Shown piece by piece: positions 1 to 8,897 of a stretch of DNA of 64,000 bases. This DNA is from Bog-793 sp963761425. Its GTDB lineage: Bacteria; Actinomycetota; Acidimicrobiia; Acidimicrobiales; Bog-793. Under the pieces are notes generated by a model. That model was given only the letters and a program-made list of their open reading frames with translations. It ran no database searches and was not told where the DNA came from. How positions within the stretch are numbered: position 1 is the stretch's first letter; every line of letters starts with the position of its first letter. A program made the translations under genes and the position numbers. The DNA is taken from positions 1 through 64,000 of the forward strand of contig CAVXGQ010000006.1 in NCBI GenBank assembly GCA_963761425.1, given 5' to 3'.

Positions 1-1
1 G

Positions 2-415
2 ATGTTCGTCATTATCTTTGTCAACATTTGGATCGGGATCCCCTTCAACGCGATACTGCTGTACTCGGGGCTCCAGGACATCCCTAACGAGCTGCGCGAA
101 GCGTCCGCGCTCGACGGTGCCGGCGCCTGGCAGCGGTTCCGCTACATTACGGTCCCGCTCCTTCGCCCGGTTTCACTCATAGTCATCATGCTGGGGATCA
201 TTTATACGGTAAAGACGTTTGACCTGGTCATAGTGCTGACCAATGGGGGTCCGGACAACGGCTCTCAGCTCATGTCGACCTGGGCCTATACGCTTGCGTT
301 CCAAAACTTCGAAACCGGCCAGGCCGCGGCCGTAGCGAACATGCTGTTCATCTTTTGCATGATCGTTGCCTTCTTTTACATACGTGCCACGCGGCGTGAG
401 GTGGCCGTGGCATGA
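2..415 (+). CDS. Sugar ABC transporter permease, MalF/UgpA type (5' end outside window)
   Basis: Inner-membrane permease subunit of a carbohydrate ABC importer. The visible part is the C-terminal half of the MetI-type fold. It carries the cytoplasmic EAA loop (E-A-S-A-L-D-G-A, then F-R-Y-I-T-V-P-L-L) that docks on the ATPase, and hydrophobic helices on either side. An ATG sits at the window edge, but family members are near 290-320 residues, so the gene almost certainly begins upstream. It overlaps the next permease by four bases (ATGA), so the two are translationally coupled. The ATPase and binding protein are not in the window. The downstream GH31 and GH51 enzymes suggest plant oligosaccharide uptake, which is inference. 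Confidence 0.9.
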   Translation: MFVIIFVNIWIGIPFNAILLYSGLQDIPNELREASALDGAGAWQRFRYITVPLLRPVSLIVIMLGIIYTVKTFDLVIVLTNGGPDNGSQLMSTWAYTLAFQNFETGQAAAVANMLFIFCMIVAFFYIRATRREVAVA

Positions 416-1275
416 ACGGGCGCCGCACAATGAGCCTATTTTGGCACCGGCGCGCCCGTCGCTTTGCGCTCCCTATCGGGGGGCTGGTGATCACCGGGCT
501 CATGTTGCTCCCGATCTATTTCACCATTGAGAGTTCGTTCGAGCCGTCGAGTTCGTTCCAGGCTCTCTCGCAATCCCTCGTGCCGAGCCACTTTGTCTTA
601 AGCAACTATAGAGTGGCTTTCGACGAGGAGAGTGGAAGCATAGTCACAAGCTTGCTTATCGCCTTAGGAGCCGTCGTTCTTTCCGTCGGGATCGCACTGC
701 CGGCGGCTTACGGTCTCACAAAATTGGGCTACCTGAAGAGCCGTGCCGTTGTATCGGTCGCGATCATTGTGCTGCTGGTTACCCAGATGGTGCCGGGGAT
801 ATCGCTTACCCTGGCCTTTTTTCAACTGTTTTACCATCTTCATCTCCTCAACAGCATCCCGGGCCTCATCCTGGCCGACTCCACCACCGGGATGCCATTT
901 GCTGCTCTTGTGCTGCGCGCCTACATGGGCTCGATCCCTGCCGAGCTGTCCGACGCCGCTTATGTCGACGGCGCTTCGGAATGGCGCACCTTCCGCTCTG
1001 TGATCGCGCCTCTAGCGGTACCGGGGATCGTAACTGCCGGTCTTTTTGTGTTCCTCTTTGCCTGGGGCGATTTCCTCTACGCCTACACCCTCACTGCCGG
1101 CGGCAATGTGACCCCAATAACCAAGGGCCTCCTCACCTTCTTCACTAACAACACAGTCAACTGGGGCGGCGTCCTGGCTACAGTGGTCCTAGCCGCCATC
1201 CCGTCAGGCCTCATCTTGAGTTTCGGGCAGCGTTACGTGATGGGCGGCCTCCGGGCCGGTGCGCTCAAGGGCTGA
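412..1275 (+). CDS. Sugar ABC transporter permease, MalG/UgpE type
   Basis: Second permease of the importer, 287 residues and full length for the family. It has an N-terminal membrane helix after a basic start, a periplasmic loop, further helices and the EAA loop (S-D-A-A-Y-V-D-G-A-S-E-W, then F-R-S-V-I-A-P-L) near residue 190. The C-terminus has the usual R-Y-V-M-G-G-L-R-A-G-A-L-K-G ending of MalG-like proteins, which pairs with the ATPase. The ATG overlaps the stop of the preceding permease; a second ATG at 430 is possible. The GH31 gene follows after 32 bases, so import and hydrolysis are probably co-transcribed. Confidence 0.95.
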   Translation: MNGRRTMSLFWHRRARRFALPIGGLVITGLMLLPIYFTIESSFEPSSSFQALSQSLVPSHFVLSNYRVAFDEESGSIVTSLLIALGAVVLSVGIALPAAYGLTKLGYLKSRAVVSVAIIVLLVTQMVPGISLTLAFFQLFYHLHLLNSIPGLILADSTTGMPFAALVLRAYMGSIPAELSDAAYVDGASEWRTFRSVIAPLAVPGIVTAGLFVFLFAWGDFLYAYTLTAGGNVTPITKGLLTFFTNNTVNWGGVLATVVLAAIPSGLILSFGQRYVMGGLRAGALKG

Positions 1276-1307
1276 GGACCCAAGCCAACTTTGAAAGGAA
1301 GGCCCAC

Positions 1308-3320
1308 GTGGCGATTTTTGTTGGCAGCAGTTCCGGTTTCTCCGTTCATGACGGCAAAGAGCTACTGGAGGTCCGTGCCTGGGGTGAGAATAGTGCGCGT
1401 GTCCGGTCGACCCTGCACCCCTTCATAAGAGAAACACCCGGGGATGCACTTGAGGAGCCAGGGCCCAGCAACGTCAATATCGAGGTATCCGACAGCGGAG
1501 CGCTCATGCGCAATGGGGATCTCGTAGTCGAAGTGCGCGAGAACGATGGCGGGGGCTTCTTGCACTTCCCCCCCCTGGTCCGGTTCCTCCGCCCGGACGG
1601 CGAGGAGCTGTTCTCCGAGCTCGTCCCCCACTTCAGTGCGCCCCCCCAGCGGCGGTACCGGCCTGGATGCGGCGACCTTCATGGTTGTGAGGTGTCGTTC
1701 CGCGCCTTCCCGGATGAGCGTTTTTACGGGCTCGGGCAGCACCAGCACGGGCTGCTCGACCAAAAGGGGACCGTCGTCGAATTGGTGCAACGGAATACGG
1801 AAGTTTGCGTACCTTTCGTCCTCTCAAACCGTGGTTATGGCTTCCTGTGGAACATGCCGGGTATTGGTCGCGTGGAGCTAGGCGCCAGTGGCACCAGGTG
1901 GGTCGCTGAGGCAGCAAGGCAGATCGATTATTGGGTCACCGCGGCGCCCACGCCGGCCAAGGTCGTCAGTCAGTACTCGAAAGCGACGGGCTTGCCGCCG
2001 ATGCTCCCCGAGTGGGCGTCGGGGTTTTGGCAGTCCAAGCTGCGATACCGGACTCAGGAAGAGCTGCTAGCGGTGGCCCGGGAGCACAAGAGGCGTGGTT
2101 TGCCCCTGTCAGTTATCGTTATCGACTTCTTCCATTGGACCCGCCAGGGCGAGTGGAAGTTCGACCCGGCCGAGTGGCCTGACCCGCAAGCCATGGTGGA
2201 CGAACTGAAGGAGCTTGGCGTCGAGCTCATGGTCTCAGTCTGGCCAAGCATAAACCCCGATAGTGAAAACTATGGCGAAATGGACCGTCGCGGGCTGCTG
2301 GTCGGCAATGTACGCTCCCTGCCGCTGAATATGCCGTTCTGGGACAAGGGCAGCAATAGCCAGGTCTTCGTACGGTACTACGACGCGACCAACCCCGAAG
2401 CACGCAGCTATCTGTGGGAAAAGGTCAGACAGGGGTACGGCCGGTACGGGATCCGCGCGTTTTGGCTCGATGCCTGCGAACCCGAGATGCTCCCGGAGGA
2501 TCCCGAGAGCGACTTGTTTCACATCGGCCCAGGGGCCGAAGTACATAACGTCTACCCGCGAGAACACGCTCGCGGTTTCGCTGAGGGACTCTGGGCCAGC
2601 GGGGAAAAGGAGATCGTGACCTTTTGCCGGTCCGCGTGGGCGGGGAGCCAGAGGTACGGAGCCGCGGTTTGGTCCGGTGACATCGACTCGACCTTCGACG
2701 CACTTGCCAAGCAGGTCCCCGCCGGCCTCAACATCGGGATCTCTGGGATCCCGTGGTGGACGACTGACATTGGCGGGTTCAAGGGCGGGGACCCGAGCTC
2801 GGCCTACTTCCGGGAGCTGCTAGTGCGGTGGTTCCAGTTCGCCGTGTTCTGTCCGCTCTTCCGGCTCCACGGCGTACGTGAACCGAACCCGCAGGCGGGT
2901 CCGTCACAGACAGGAGGGCAAAATGAGGTTTGGTCCTTCGGCAAGGAGGCGTACGGCATTATCCGAGTCCAACTGGCCTTACGCGAGGCGCTGCGCCCGT
3001 ACGTAATGGACGTGATGGCAACGGCAAGCACGACAGGGCTGCCCCCGATGCGAGCACTGTTCCTGGAGTTCCCGGACGAGCCGGAAGCCTGGCAGGTCAA
3101 AGATGAGTACATGTTCGGGCCCGACGTCCTGGTGGCGCCGGTCACTACTTATGGCGCGAGAGAGCGGGACGTCTACTTACCTCACGGCGCCTGCTGGCTG
3201 GACCCGTCGACCGGAGAGCCCGTCAAGGGGAAGGGTTGGACGACGGCATTGGCGCCCTTGGAGCGCATCCCTGTCTACCTGCGCGGCGGGGGAGCTCTGA
3301 AAACCTTGTTGGCCAACTAA
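1308..3320 (+). CDS. Glycoside hydrolase family 31 (alpha-xylosidase / alpha-glucosidase type)
   Basis: Retaining alpha-glycosidase, 670 residues, without a signal peptide and therefore cytoplasmic. Visible are the N-terminal beta domain, a TIM barrel, the nucleophile motif F-W-L-D-A-C-E-P-E (about residue 388) and the acid/base region W-S-G-D-I-D-S-T-F (about 455). W-[LM]-D-x-x-E-P resembles bacterial alpha-xylosidases and related xyloglucan enzymes more than classical alpha-glucosidases, but substrate cannot be fixed by eye. The start is GTG with a good GAAAGGAAGG ribosome site 5 bases upstream. It sits in an operon behind two sugar permeases, so it likely acts on imported oligosaccharides. 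Confidence 0.9.
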   Translation: MAIFVGSSSGFSVHDGKELLEVRAWGENSARVRSTLHPFIRETPGDALEEPGPSNVNIEVSDSGALMRNGDLVVEVRENDGGGFLHFPPLVRFLRPDGEELFSELVPHFSAPPQRRYRPGCGDLHGCEVSFRAFPDERFYGLGQHQHGLLDQKGTVVELVQRNTEVCVPFVLSNRGYGFLWNMPGIGRVELGASGTRWVAEAARQIDYWVTAAPTPAKVVSQYSKATGLPPMLPEWASGFWQSKLRYRTQEELLAVAREHKRRGLPLSVIVIDFFHWTRQGEWKFDPAEWPDPQAMVDELKELGVELMVSVWPSINPDSENYGEMDRRGLLVGNVRSLPLNMPFWDKGSNSQVFVRYYDATNPEARSYLWEKVRQGYGRYGIRAFWLDACEPEMLPEDPESDLFHIGPGAEVHNVYPREHARGFAEGLWASGEKEIVTFCRSAWAGSQRYGAAVWSGDIDSTFDALAKQVPAGLNIGISGIPWWTTDIGGFKGGDPSSAYFRELLVRWFQFAVFCPLFRLHGVREPNPQAGPSQTGGQNEVWSFGKEAYGIIRVQLALREALRPYVMDVMATASTTGLPPMRALFLEFPDEPEAWQVKDEYMFGPDVLVAPVTTYGARERDVYLPHGACWLDPSTGEPVKGKGWTTALAPLERIPVYLRGGGALKTLLAN

Positions 3321-3515
3321 GGCGGAGGAGCGCTCTGTGCAGGACGGCCTCGTGCCCGGGTACTCTCGTCGCTGCACCGACAGGCTGGCGGTGGTCCGAC
3401 GAGGAGGGGTGAGCCCTGGCACTGCTGCCAGTGTGTAGCCCGCCTTATGGCGCGCGACGAGGAACTCCTCAACCCGACCGGGGGTGAGCTCCTCGACGTG
3501 GATGACTCGGGCCTC

Positions 3516-3734
3516 ATTCCACCTGCTCAGATGCGCCTTTTCGTTCACGTAATCCCGATTGAACACCCGGAGTGCCTGCCAGACCGGATCACTCGCTTGA
3601 TTGACGCGTCGTAATTGCCCGGCATCGTTGACGTCGATCTCGAGACCGGAACTCCACGAGGTATCTCCAGCAGCCTCACGGAGCAGAGAAGCGAATGTCG
3701 ACTTACCGCTGCCATTAATGCCGTAGATCAAGTA
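3516..3734 (-). pseudogene. Fragment of an AAA_13-like P-loop ATPase fused to a transposase remnant
   Basis: Reading on the minus strand, the transposase frame abruptly becomes R-L-Y-L-I-Y-G-I-N-G-S-G-K-S-T-F, a Walker A loop in the style of AAA_13 ATPases (RloC/PrrC-like anticodon-nuclease relatives). It is followed by a segment ending in V-F-N-R-D-Y-V-N-E, which also fits that family's N-terminus. Only about 70 residues are recognisable. Walker B and any nuclease domain are absent. A further in-frame segment at 3402-3506 (H-V-E-E-L-T-P-G-R-V-E-E-F) is not recognised. This looks like an illegitimate junction between two decayed genes. Confidence 0.55.
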
Positions 3735-4303
3735 GAGCCGGCGTAGCAGCACGGTGTCGACGCTGAAGAAGTCGCAGGCGAGCAGGACCTTGGCCTGAGT
3801 GCGGCAGAACTCGGCCCAGGTGGGGCCCGAACGCCTCGGGGAGGGCTCGATGTCGTGGCGGCGCAGGATGGCCCAGACGCTCGAGGGCGCGAGTGTGACG
3901 CCCATGGTTGCGAGCTCGCCGTGAATTCGCCGATAACTCCAGGTGGGTTCTCCTTGGCCAGTCGGAGGACGAGGGCGACGGTGCCTGAAGGAACCGACGG
4001 CCGACCCGGCCGACGTGACGGGTAGGTCCAGTGCCGGCGGACCAAATCTCGGTGCCAGCGAAGCAAGGTGTCGGGTTGGACAAAGAAGCGCCGGAGACGC
4101 CGGCGGGGGAGCAGCCGAGCCAGCCCGGCCAGCAGCGCTCGATCGGCCGGCTGGAGTGCCGGACGGCTGACCTGCGAGCGGAGCACGGCTACCTCGTGAC
4201 GGAGCATGACCACCTCGACGACCAGGTCCTCGCTGTCGAGCCTCGAGAGCCGGATCAGCTGGCTAACGCGGAGGAACAAGAGGTAGAGGAACCGGAGCGC
4301 CAT
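3735..4303 (-). pseudogene. Actinobacterial IS3/IS481-like integrase-core transposase, frameshifted and truncated
   Basis: The N-terminal part (start ATG at 4303, M-A-L-R-F-L-Y) matches a common actinobacterial rve-type transposase: basic helical region, F-F-V-Q-P-D-T-L-L-R-W-H-R-D-L, then R-P-G-R-P. The frame is lost near 3945, where E-N-P-T-W would need one more C. The protein resumes in another frame as T-W-S-Y-R-R-I-H-G-E-L and continues to the first catalytic strand (D-F-F-S-V-D-T-V-L-L-R-R). It then stops resembling the family; the second and third acidic residues are absent. It is a dead element, and no terminal repeats were identified. Confidence 0.8.
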
Positions 4304-4435
4304 GACGCCATGCTCACAGCGCTGGCGTTTGGGCACGAACTCCAGGTTAATAAGCGCGGACGGGATTCTCGGCACCGACACGTGGAATAGGGAGACCGCC
4401 GCCCATGAGCGGCGCTCTCTCGACGTAAGTCATCC

Positions 4436-5917
4436 CTACTCCTTCGTCATCTCGACTTCAATGACCGAGAACGACTGAGGCGGTAGCAACACGAGGAGCT
4501 CCGAACCCTTCGCGGCCTCGGAGCTCTCCGCCATGCTCACCGACACGACGTCGGGAACGGTCCGCGCCGATGCGTCCTTCTCAGCGGTCACAACCCGGAT
4601 CCTGGCTTCACGCTGGAATGCCATATTGCGCAGCACGATCTCCAACGGCTCAGGAGCGTCCTGGCGACGGTTGACTACGGTGACAGAGAGCTTGTGACGT
4701 GCTCGATCCACCGTCGCGGAAGCGTCCACGAGATCGAAGGGGGCAAGGTCGTCGACATCGTGGGGCCACCTGCTCGTCTCTTCCAGACCGGGCCCGCCTA
4801 TCTTCGGGCCCTCGATGTGCACGTCGACGGCGACGTCGAGGGCTGACTGCGAGTGAAGCAGGAACGGGTAGTAGGTCGGCTGCACGACCGCGACCTCGGG
4901 CGTGGTCACGATCGGTGCGATCGCGTTGACCATCTGCGCGAGATTCGCCATGTGCACCCAGGCACAATTCCTCACGAAAATGTTTAGGTAGGTGGCCACC
5001 GCCAAAGCATCAGAAAAGTTGTAGCGCTCTTCGAGCGCACCGTCTTGGGTCCGGAACCAGACGTTCCATTCGTCATATGCGATGCGCGGAGGATTCTTGA
5101 CCTGCTGTAGGTGCGCGGCACGCTCGATGAGCGCGCGAGTGCAACGGATCGCTCGCTCAGCGTGGTGGGGTTGGAGGACATTTGTCCAGTAGTCATGCGA
5201 GCCGGTATAGAGGTGGATCGAATGGAGATCGACAACGCTCACCGTCTCGTCGATGACCCGGCTGTCCCAGGCGCTCAATCCGTCCCACCCGCAACTGACG
5301 AGCTTCGCGCTGGGGTCGAGCATCCGGATCGCCCGGGCCCAGCGAACGGCTTCTCGCGCGTACTCCTCCGTCGAGCGCGCGCCTATCTGCCAGTCGCCGT
5401 ACATCTCGTTGCCGAGGCCCCAATAGGGCACCGCATACGGCTCGTCGCGTCCATTCTGGCGACGCCGCTCTGCCCAGTAGGTGTGCCCGGAGGAGTTGCA
5501 GTACTCGATCCATTCCAGCGCTTCTCTTAAGTCTCCCGTGCCCATGTTGAGACAGATATAGGGTCGGACGCCAAGCTCGGCGCAGTACTTTAGGAACTCG
5601 TCTGTGCCGAATCGGTTCGAGTCCTCGCCTCCCCAAGCCAACTCAGGGCGGCGAGGCCGGATGTCTTTCTGTCCTATTCCGTCCACCCAGTGGTAGTTGC
5701 TCACGAAGTTACCCCCAGGCCAGCGCAGGACGCCGAGCCTGAGATCGCGCAGAAGGCTGAGTACGTCGCCACGAAAGCCGTCGGCGTCGCTGAGAGCCGA
5801 GCCCTCCTCAAAGATCCCTCCGTAAACGCAGCGACCGAGATGCTCGACGAACCCTCCGAAGACGTTGCGATCGAGGACGCCAAGTTGGCTACCGGGATCT
5901 ACTGTGAGACGGGTCAC
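4436..5917 (-). CDS. Alpha-L-arabinofuranosidase, glycoside hydrolase family 51
   Basis: Retaining arabinofuranosidase that removes arabinose from arabinan or arabinoxylan oligosaccharides, cytoplasmic. Family hallmarks are G-G-F-V-E-H-L-G-R near the start, the acid/base motif G-L-G-N-E-M-Y-G, and the nucleophile motif I-A-Y-D-E-W-N-V-W-F. The length (about 493 residues from the GTG at 5917) is normal for GH51; an ATG at 6001 would add 28 unrelated residues, so the GTG is preferred. It converges on the GH31 operon with the decayed transposase between them. Together with GH31 it points to hemicellulose-derived side chains as substrates (inference). Confidence 0.92.
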   Translation of the reverse strand: MTRLTVDPGSQLGVLDRNVFGGFVEHLGRCVYGGIFEEGSALSDADGFRGDVLSLLRDLRLGVLRWPGGNFVSNYHWVDGIGQKDIRPRRPELAWGGEDSNRFGTDEFLKYCAELGVRPYICLNMGTGDLREALEWIEYCNSSGHTYWAERRRQNGRDEPYAVPYWGLGNEMYGDWQIGARSTEEYAREAVRWARAIRMLDPSAKLVSCGWDGLSAWDSRVIDETVSVVDLHSIHLYTGSHDYWTNVLQPHHAERAIRCTRALIERAAHLQQVKNPPRIAYDEWNVWFRTQDGALEERYNFSDALAVATYLNIFVRNCAWVHMANLAQMVNAIAPIVTTPEVAVVQPTYYPFLLHSQSALDVAVDVHIEGPKIGGPGLEETSRWPHDVDDLAPFDLVDASATVDRARHKLSVTVVNRRQDAPEPLEIVLRNMAFQREARIRVVTAEKDASARTVPDVVSVSMAESSEAAKGSELLVLLPPQSFSVIEVEMTKE

Positions 5918-6534
5918 GACTGAACCTCGCGAAGCGAAGAAGTCGATTTCTTCCAAGGCAAATAATATCTGACTGTGCGGAGGCTCCGAGCTGAAGGGCA
6001 CCAGTATTCCTATCTCGCTTGTCGCAGCGTCAGATGCAGGCCGGCTTCGGGACGATGGTCACGGATTGTCTTTGAAAGTGACGCGTGACTCAGCGGCGAT
6101 TGCGCTGCCGGCGCCCGGTGGTTCAGTTGCCAATGCGACGTGATCGCGAACTGAGCGGCCAGAGGCGCTGACAATCCGGGCGGCGCGACGCTGGACTTCG
6201 CCGCGTTGGGTACTGGTGGGTGATGCCACCCCGCACGACGCGACGGCCAACGTCACTGAACGACGGGGGGCAACGGTCGCTCTCGCCGCCCGCCCAGGCC
6301 CCCGCCTCGACGAGGCGGTTGCCCGCCAGCGCCAACGGGGAAGCGCGGCTGGGCTCAATGAAAACCGGAGTTCATCCAGCCGGACACTGGCCAAGTCCGG
6401 CCGATCGCCGACACCTCGGTTGCAACCGTGACCGCGCGGCAACGCAGACAGTTGGGGGTGCGGATCCCCATCACGACCGCCCGGGGTGGACATACGGTGC
6501 TTTTCCACAGAGGTGATCGATCGCGATCGACTTC
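5918..6534 (-). other. Region without a convincing gene
   Basis: Open frames exist on both strands, but none has recognisable motifs or a plausible start. The part next to 5917 must hold the promoter of the arabinofuranosidase. No repeat or RNA gene was seen. Confidence 0.5.
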
Positions 6535-7314
6535 TCAGCTCTTGCTTCCCGCGGGACCCGCCGACGGGACTCCTCGGAGATCTGCAAGTCCACTGAGCTG
6601 GAGGAGTTGATTCCGGGCGCACTCCGATAACCGAAGGAGATCTTCCCGTCGCCTTCCGACCGGAAGCACCAGCTCGCCAACTCGGACCTCAATGGTGCCT
6701 CGACTCGGCAGGTACCTGCCCGGCCACAAGACTGTGCCGCTCCCGACGACGCCCAGGGGCACGACCGGCACCCCAGCCTGAGCCGCCAGAAAGAACGCGC
6801 CCAGCTGGAACGGGCGCAATCCCGAACGCTCGTCCAACGAGCCTTCCGGAAAGATCAGCAGTCGATCACCCTCACGTAACCTTCGCAACAGGTTCCGGGT
6901 GTCACGCGACACCTGTTGCGAATCGCCGCGGTGGATGAACTCGGCTCCAAGCCGCTTCAGAACAGCGCCGACAAAGGGACGTCGAGCGAACTCACTCGCC
7001 GCAACGACGCAAACCGGCTCGGGGATGCTCCCAACGAGCACGATGCCGTCCAGGAAACTGCTGTGGTTGGCAATGACGACCGCGGCTTCGTACGGGGGCC
7101 ATTCCAGATCGCCCTCGGTCACCAATCGGACCCCGACCGCCCGGGCGAAGGTTCGTATCGCGCGGTAGGCGAATCGCCACCTCCGGTGCGGCGAACGCAC
7201 AACCCGAAGGCAGGCCCAACACACGAAGCCGTAGGGCAACGCCAAGGCAGCCACCAGGACGCCGTACAGACGACCGGGCACCGACCGCCGAGCCGACGAC
7301 CCGGCCTCAATCAT
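6535..7314 (-). CDS. plsC: 1-acyl-sn-glycerol-3-phosphate acyltransferase family protein
   Basis: Acyl transfer to lysophosphatidate (or a related acceptor) at the inner membrane. It has an N-terminal membrane segment (L-Y-G-V-L-V-A-A-L-A-L-P), the catalytic N-H-S-S-F-L-D box (NHx4D) and the acceptor-binding box F-P-E-G-S-L-D-E-R-S-G. Then comes P-V-V-P-L-G-V-V-G-S, typical of PlsC. The ATG at 7314 gives 259 residues, the family's normal length; an upstream ATG at 7386 would add 24 residues without similarity. It stands alone, so its exact acceptor is open. Confidence 0.85.
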   Translation of the reverse strand: MIEAGSSARRSVPGRLYGVLVAALALPYGFVCWACLRVVRSPHRRWRFAYRAIRTFARAVGVRLVTEGDLEWPPYEAAVVIANHSSFLDGIVLVGSIPEPVCVVAASEFARRPFVGAVLKRLGAEFIHRGDSQQVSRDTRNLLRRLREGDRLLIFPEGSLDERSGLRPFQLGAFFLAAQAGVPVVPLGVVGSGTVLWPGRYLPSRGTIEVRVGELVLPVGRRREDLLRLSECARNQLLQLSGLADLRGVPSAGPAGSKS

Positions 7315-7685
7315 CGCGGCAATCCCTCGGCGCAGGTCCGGTCCGGCAACCGGCGGCAACGTGTTTGCCGCCCGGCGCGCCGGCAACCGGAAGCACCAGC
7401 TCTCGGCATTGCGACTTTGGCGGATCTAGCGATCACGTTCAGTGCCATTGAACCAGCTCGGACGACCGAGGTGGGCCCGCGCCAGCCTCGCTCTCGATCC
7501 CCTGGTCGCGGGCGCATTCGCGTGTTCCGCATGTTCAAAAGTGCTCCAGCTCGCGACGCCGGGCACCGTCGGACCGCTCGGGCACACGGCGAGGAGCGTG
7601 CCGAGCACGACGGGCACGCTCCACGGCGGATAAGCCGTCTTGTCACCACACGCTTCTGATTCGCGACGACGTCTTCCCCGCGTGC

Positions 7686-8897
7686 TCACAGGCTCCAGAG
7701 CGCCTCCGTCGGCGACAGGCGCGCCGCTCGGATCGCCGGCCACAGACCAGCGATCGCACCGATCAACAGCGCCGCGCCGAGACCGCCAGCCCAGGCGAGC
7801 ACTGGGACGACGATCGCCCAGTGCTTCACGGAGGCGTAGACAGCGGTACAGAGCGTGCCGAGCACGACACCGAGGGCGCCGCCCATCAACCCCAGCAGCA
7901 TCGCCTCGGAGAGGAACTGGCTGCGAATCTGGCCGCGTGTTGCGCCGAGCGCGCGACGCAGTCCGATCTCCGAGCGGCGCTCAAGCACCGAAATGACCAT
8001 GATGTTCGCGACACCGACCGCGCCGACGAGCAGCGCCACCGCGCCAAGACCGAGGAACAGTCCATTCAGGGCTGCCTGCGCGTCGGCCTGCGCGACGAGC
8101 GCCGCGGACGGCTGACTGACGTCGACCGAGCTCGGCGACTGGGGATTCGCCGTCGCGGCCAAGACCGCGTCAACGGCGTTCACGTCGGTGCTGTTCTTCA
8201 CGGTCCGGACGTAGATCTCCGAGGGATTGCCGTCGAAATTGAAGTACTTCCCGGCGGCTGGGAAGCCAATCATCACCTCGGAGTCGATCTCGGGCGCGAG
8301 CACCGACGGCTTCAAGATGCCGATGACATAGAACCACATGTTCCCGACCCAGATGCGCTCGCCCGAGAACACCCGGTCGATGCCGAGTCGCTGTGCGGCG
8401 GCCGCACCGAGCACGCAGACGGGCTCTTGCGCGTCGGCGGCGTTGAGGAAGTGGCCGGCTGCAACGCTCGCCCCGACGTCCTTCGGCAAGCCGAGGCTTG
8501 CCGCGTTGACGCTCAGCGCGTTCGTGTCGATCGAAGGAATCAATGGGCTTCGGTACGAGTTGAGACTTGAAAGCGCCCCCGTGTACTCGACTTCGGTCAC
8601 CGGCCCGATACGGCCGATCATCGCCGGCGCCTGAAGCGGCAACTCCGCGGTCCCGCCGAAGAGATTCTGGCCGTTCGTCACCTCGAGCAGGTTCGTCCCG
8701 AGGCTGTTGATCTCGGCCAGCAGGCCGGCTTCCGACGAGGACGACAAGCCGAGCACGGCGACAATCGCCGCGACGCCGATCGCGATGCCAATCGCCGACA
8801 GCCCGGCGCGCAACTTGCGAGTGCGAAGACCGACGCTCGAGAGTCGTAGCCAGTCGGCGGGGCCGAGCCGCGACACCGTGACGGTGCGGGCGCTCAT
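7686..8897 (-). CDS. MacB-like ABC transporter permease (FtsX-type)
   Basis: Membrane subunit of a type VII (MacB/mechanotransmission) ABC system, 403 residues. It has a helix near residues 33-55, a large extracytoplasmic MacB_PCD domain (to about 265), then three C-terminal helices of the FtsX domain (including G-A-V-A-L-L-V-G-A-V-G-V-A-N-I-M-V-I-S-V and R-R-S-E-I-G-L-R-R-A-L-G-A-T). It overlaps the ATPase gene by one base (stop/start coupling). It is the last gene of a three-gene operon (adaptor, ATPase, permease) transcribed away from a two-component system. Confidence 0.93.
   Translation of the reverse strand: MSARTVTVSRLGPADWLRLSSVGLRTRKLRAGLSAIGIAIGVAAIVAVLGLSSSSEAGLLAEINSLGTNLLEVTNGQNLFGGTAELPLQAPAMIGRIGPVTEVEYTGALSSLNSYRSPLIPSIDTNALSVNAASLGLPKDVGASVAAGHFLNAADAQEPVCVLGAAAAQRLGIDRVFSGERIWVGNMWFYVIGILKPSVLAPEIDSEVMIGFPAAGKYFNFDGNPSEIYVRTVKNSTDVNAVDAVLAATANPQSPSSVDVSQPSAALVAQADAQAALNGLFLGLGAVALLVGAVGVANIMVISVLERRSEIGLRRALGATRGQIRSQFLSEAMLLGLMGGALGVVLGTLCTAVYASVKHWAIVVPVLAWAGGLGAALLIGAIAGLWPAIRAARLSPTEALWSL

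Noticed and set aside
6059..6622. 187-codon minus-strand frame upstream of plsC's end
   Set aside because: Overlaps the 3' end of plsC in another frame, Arg/Ser-rich, no motif.
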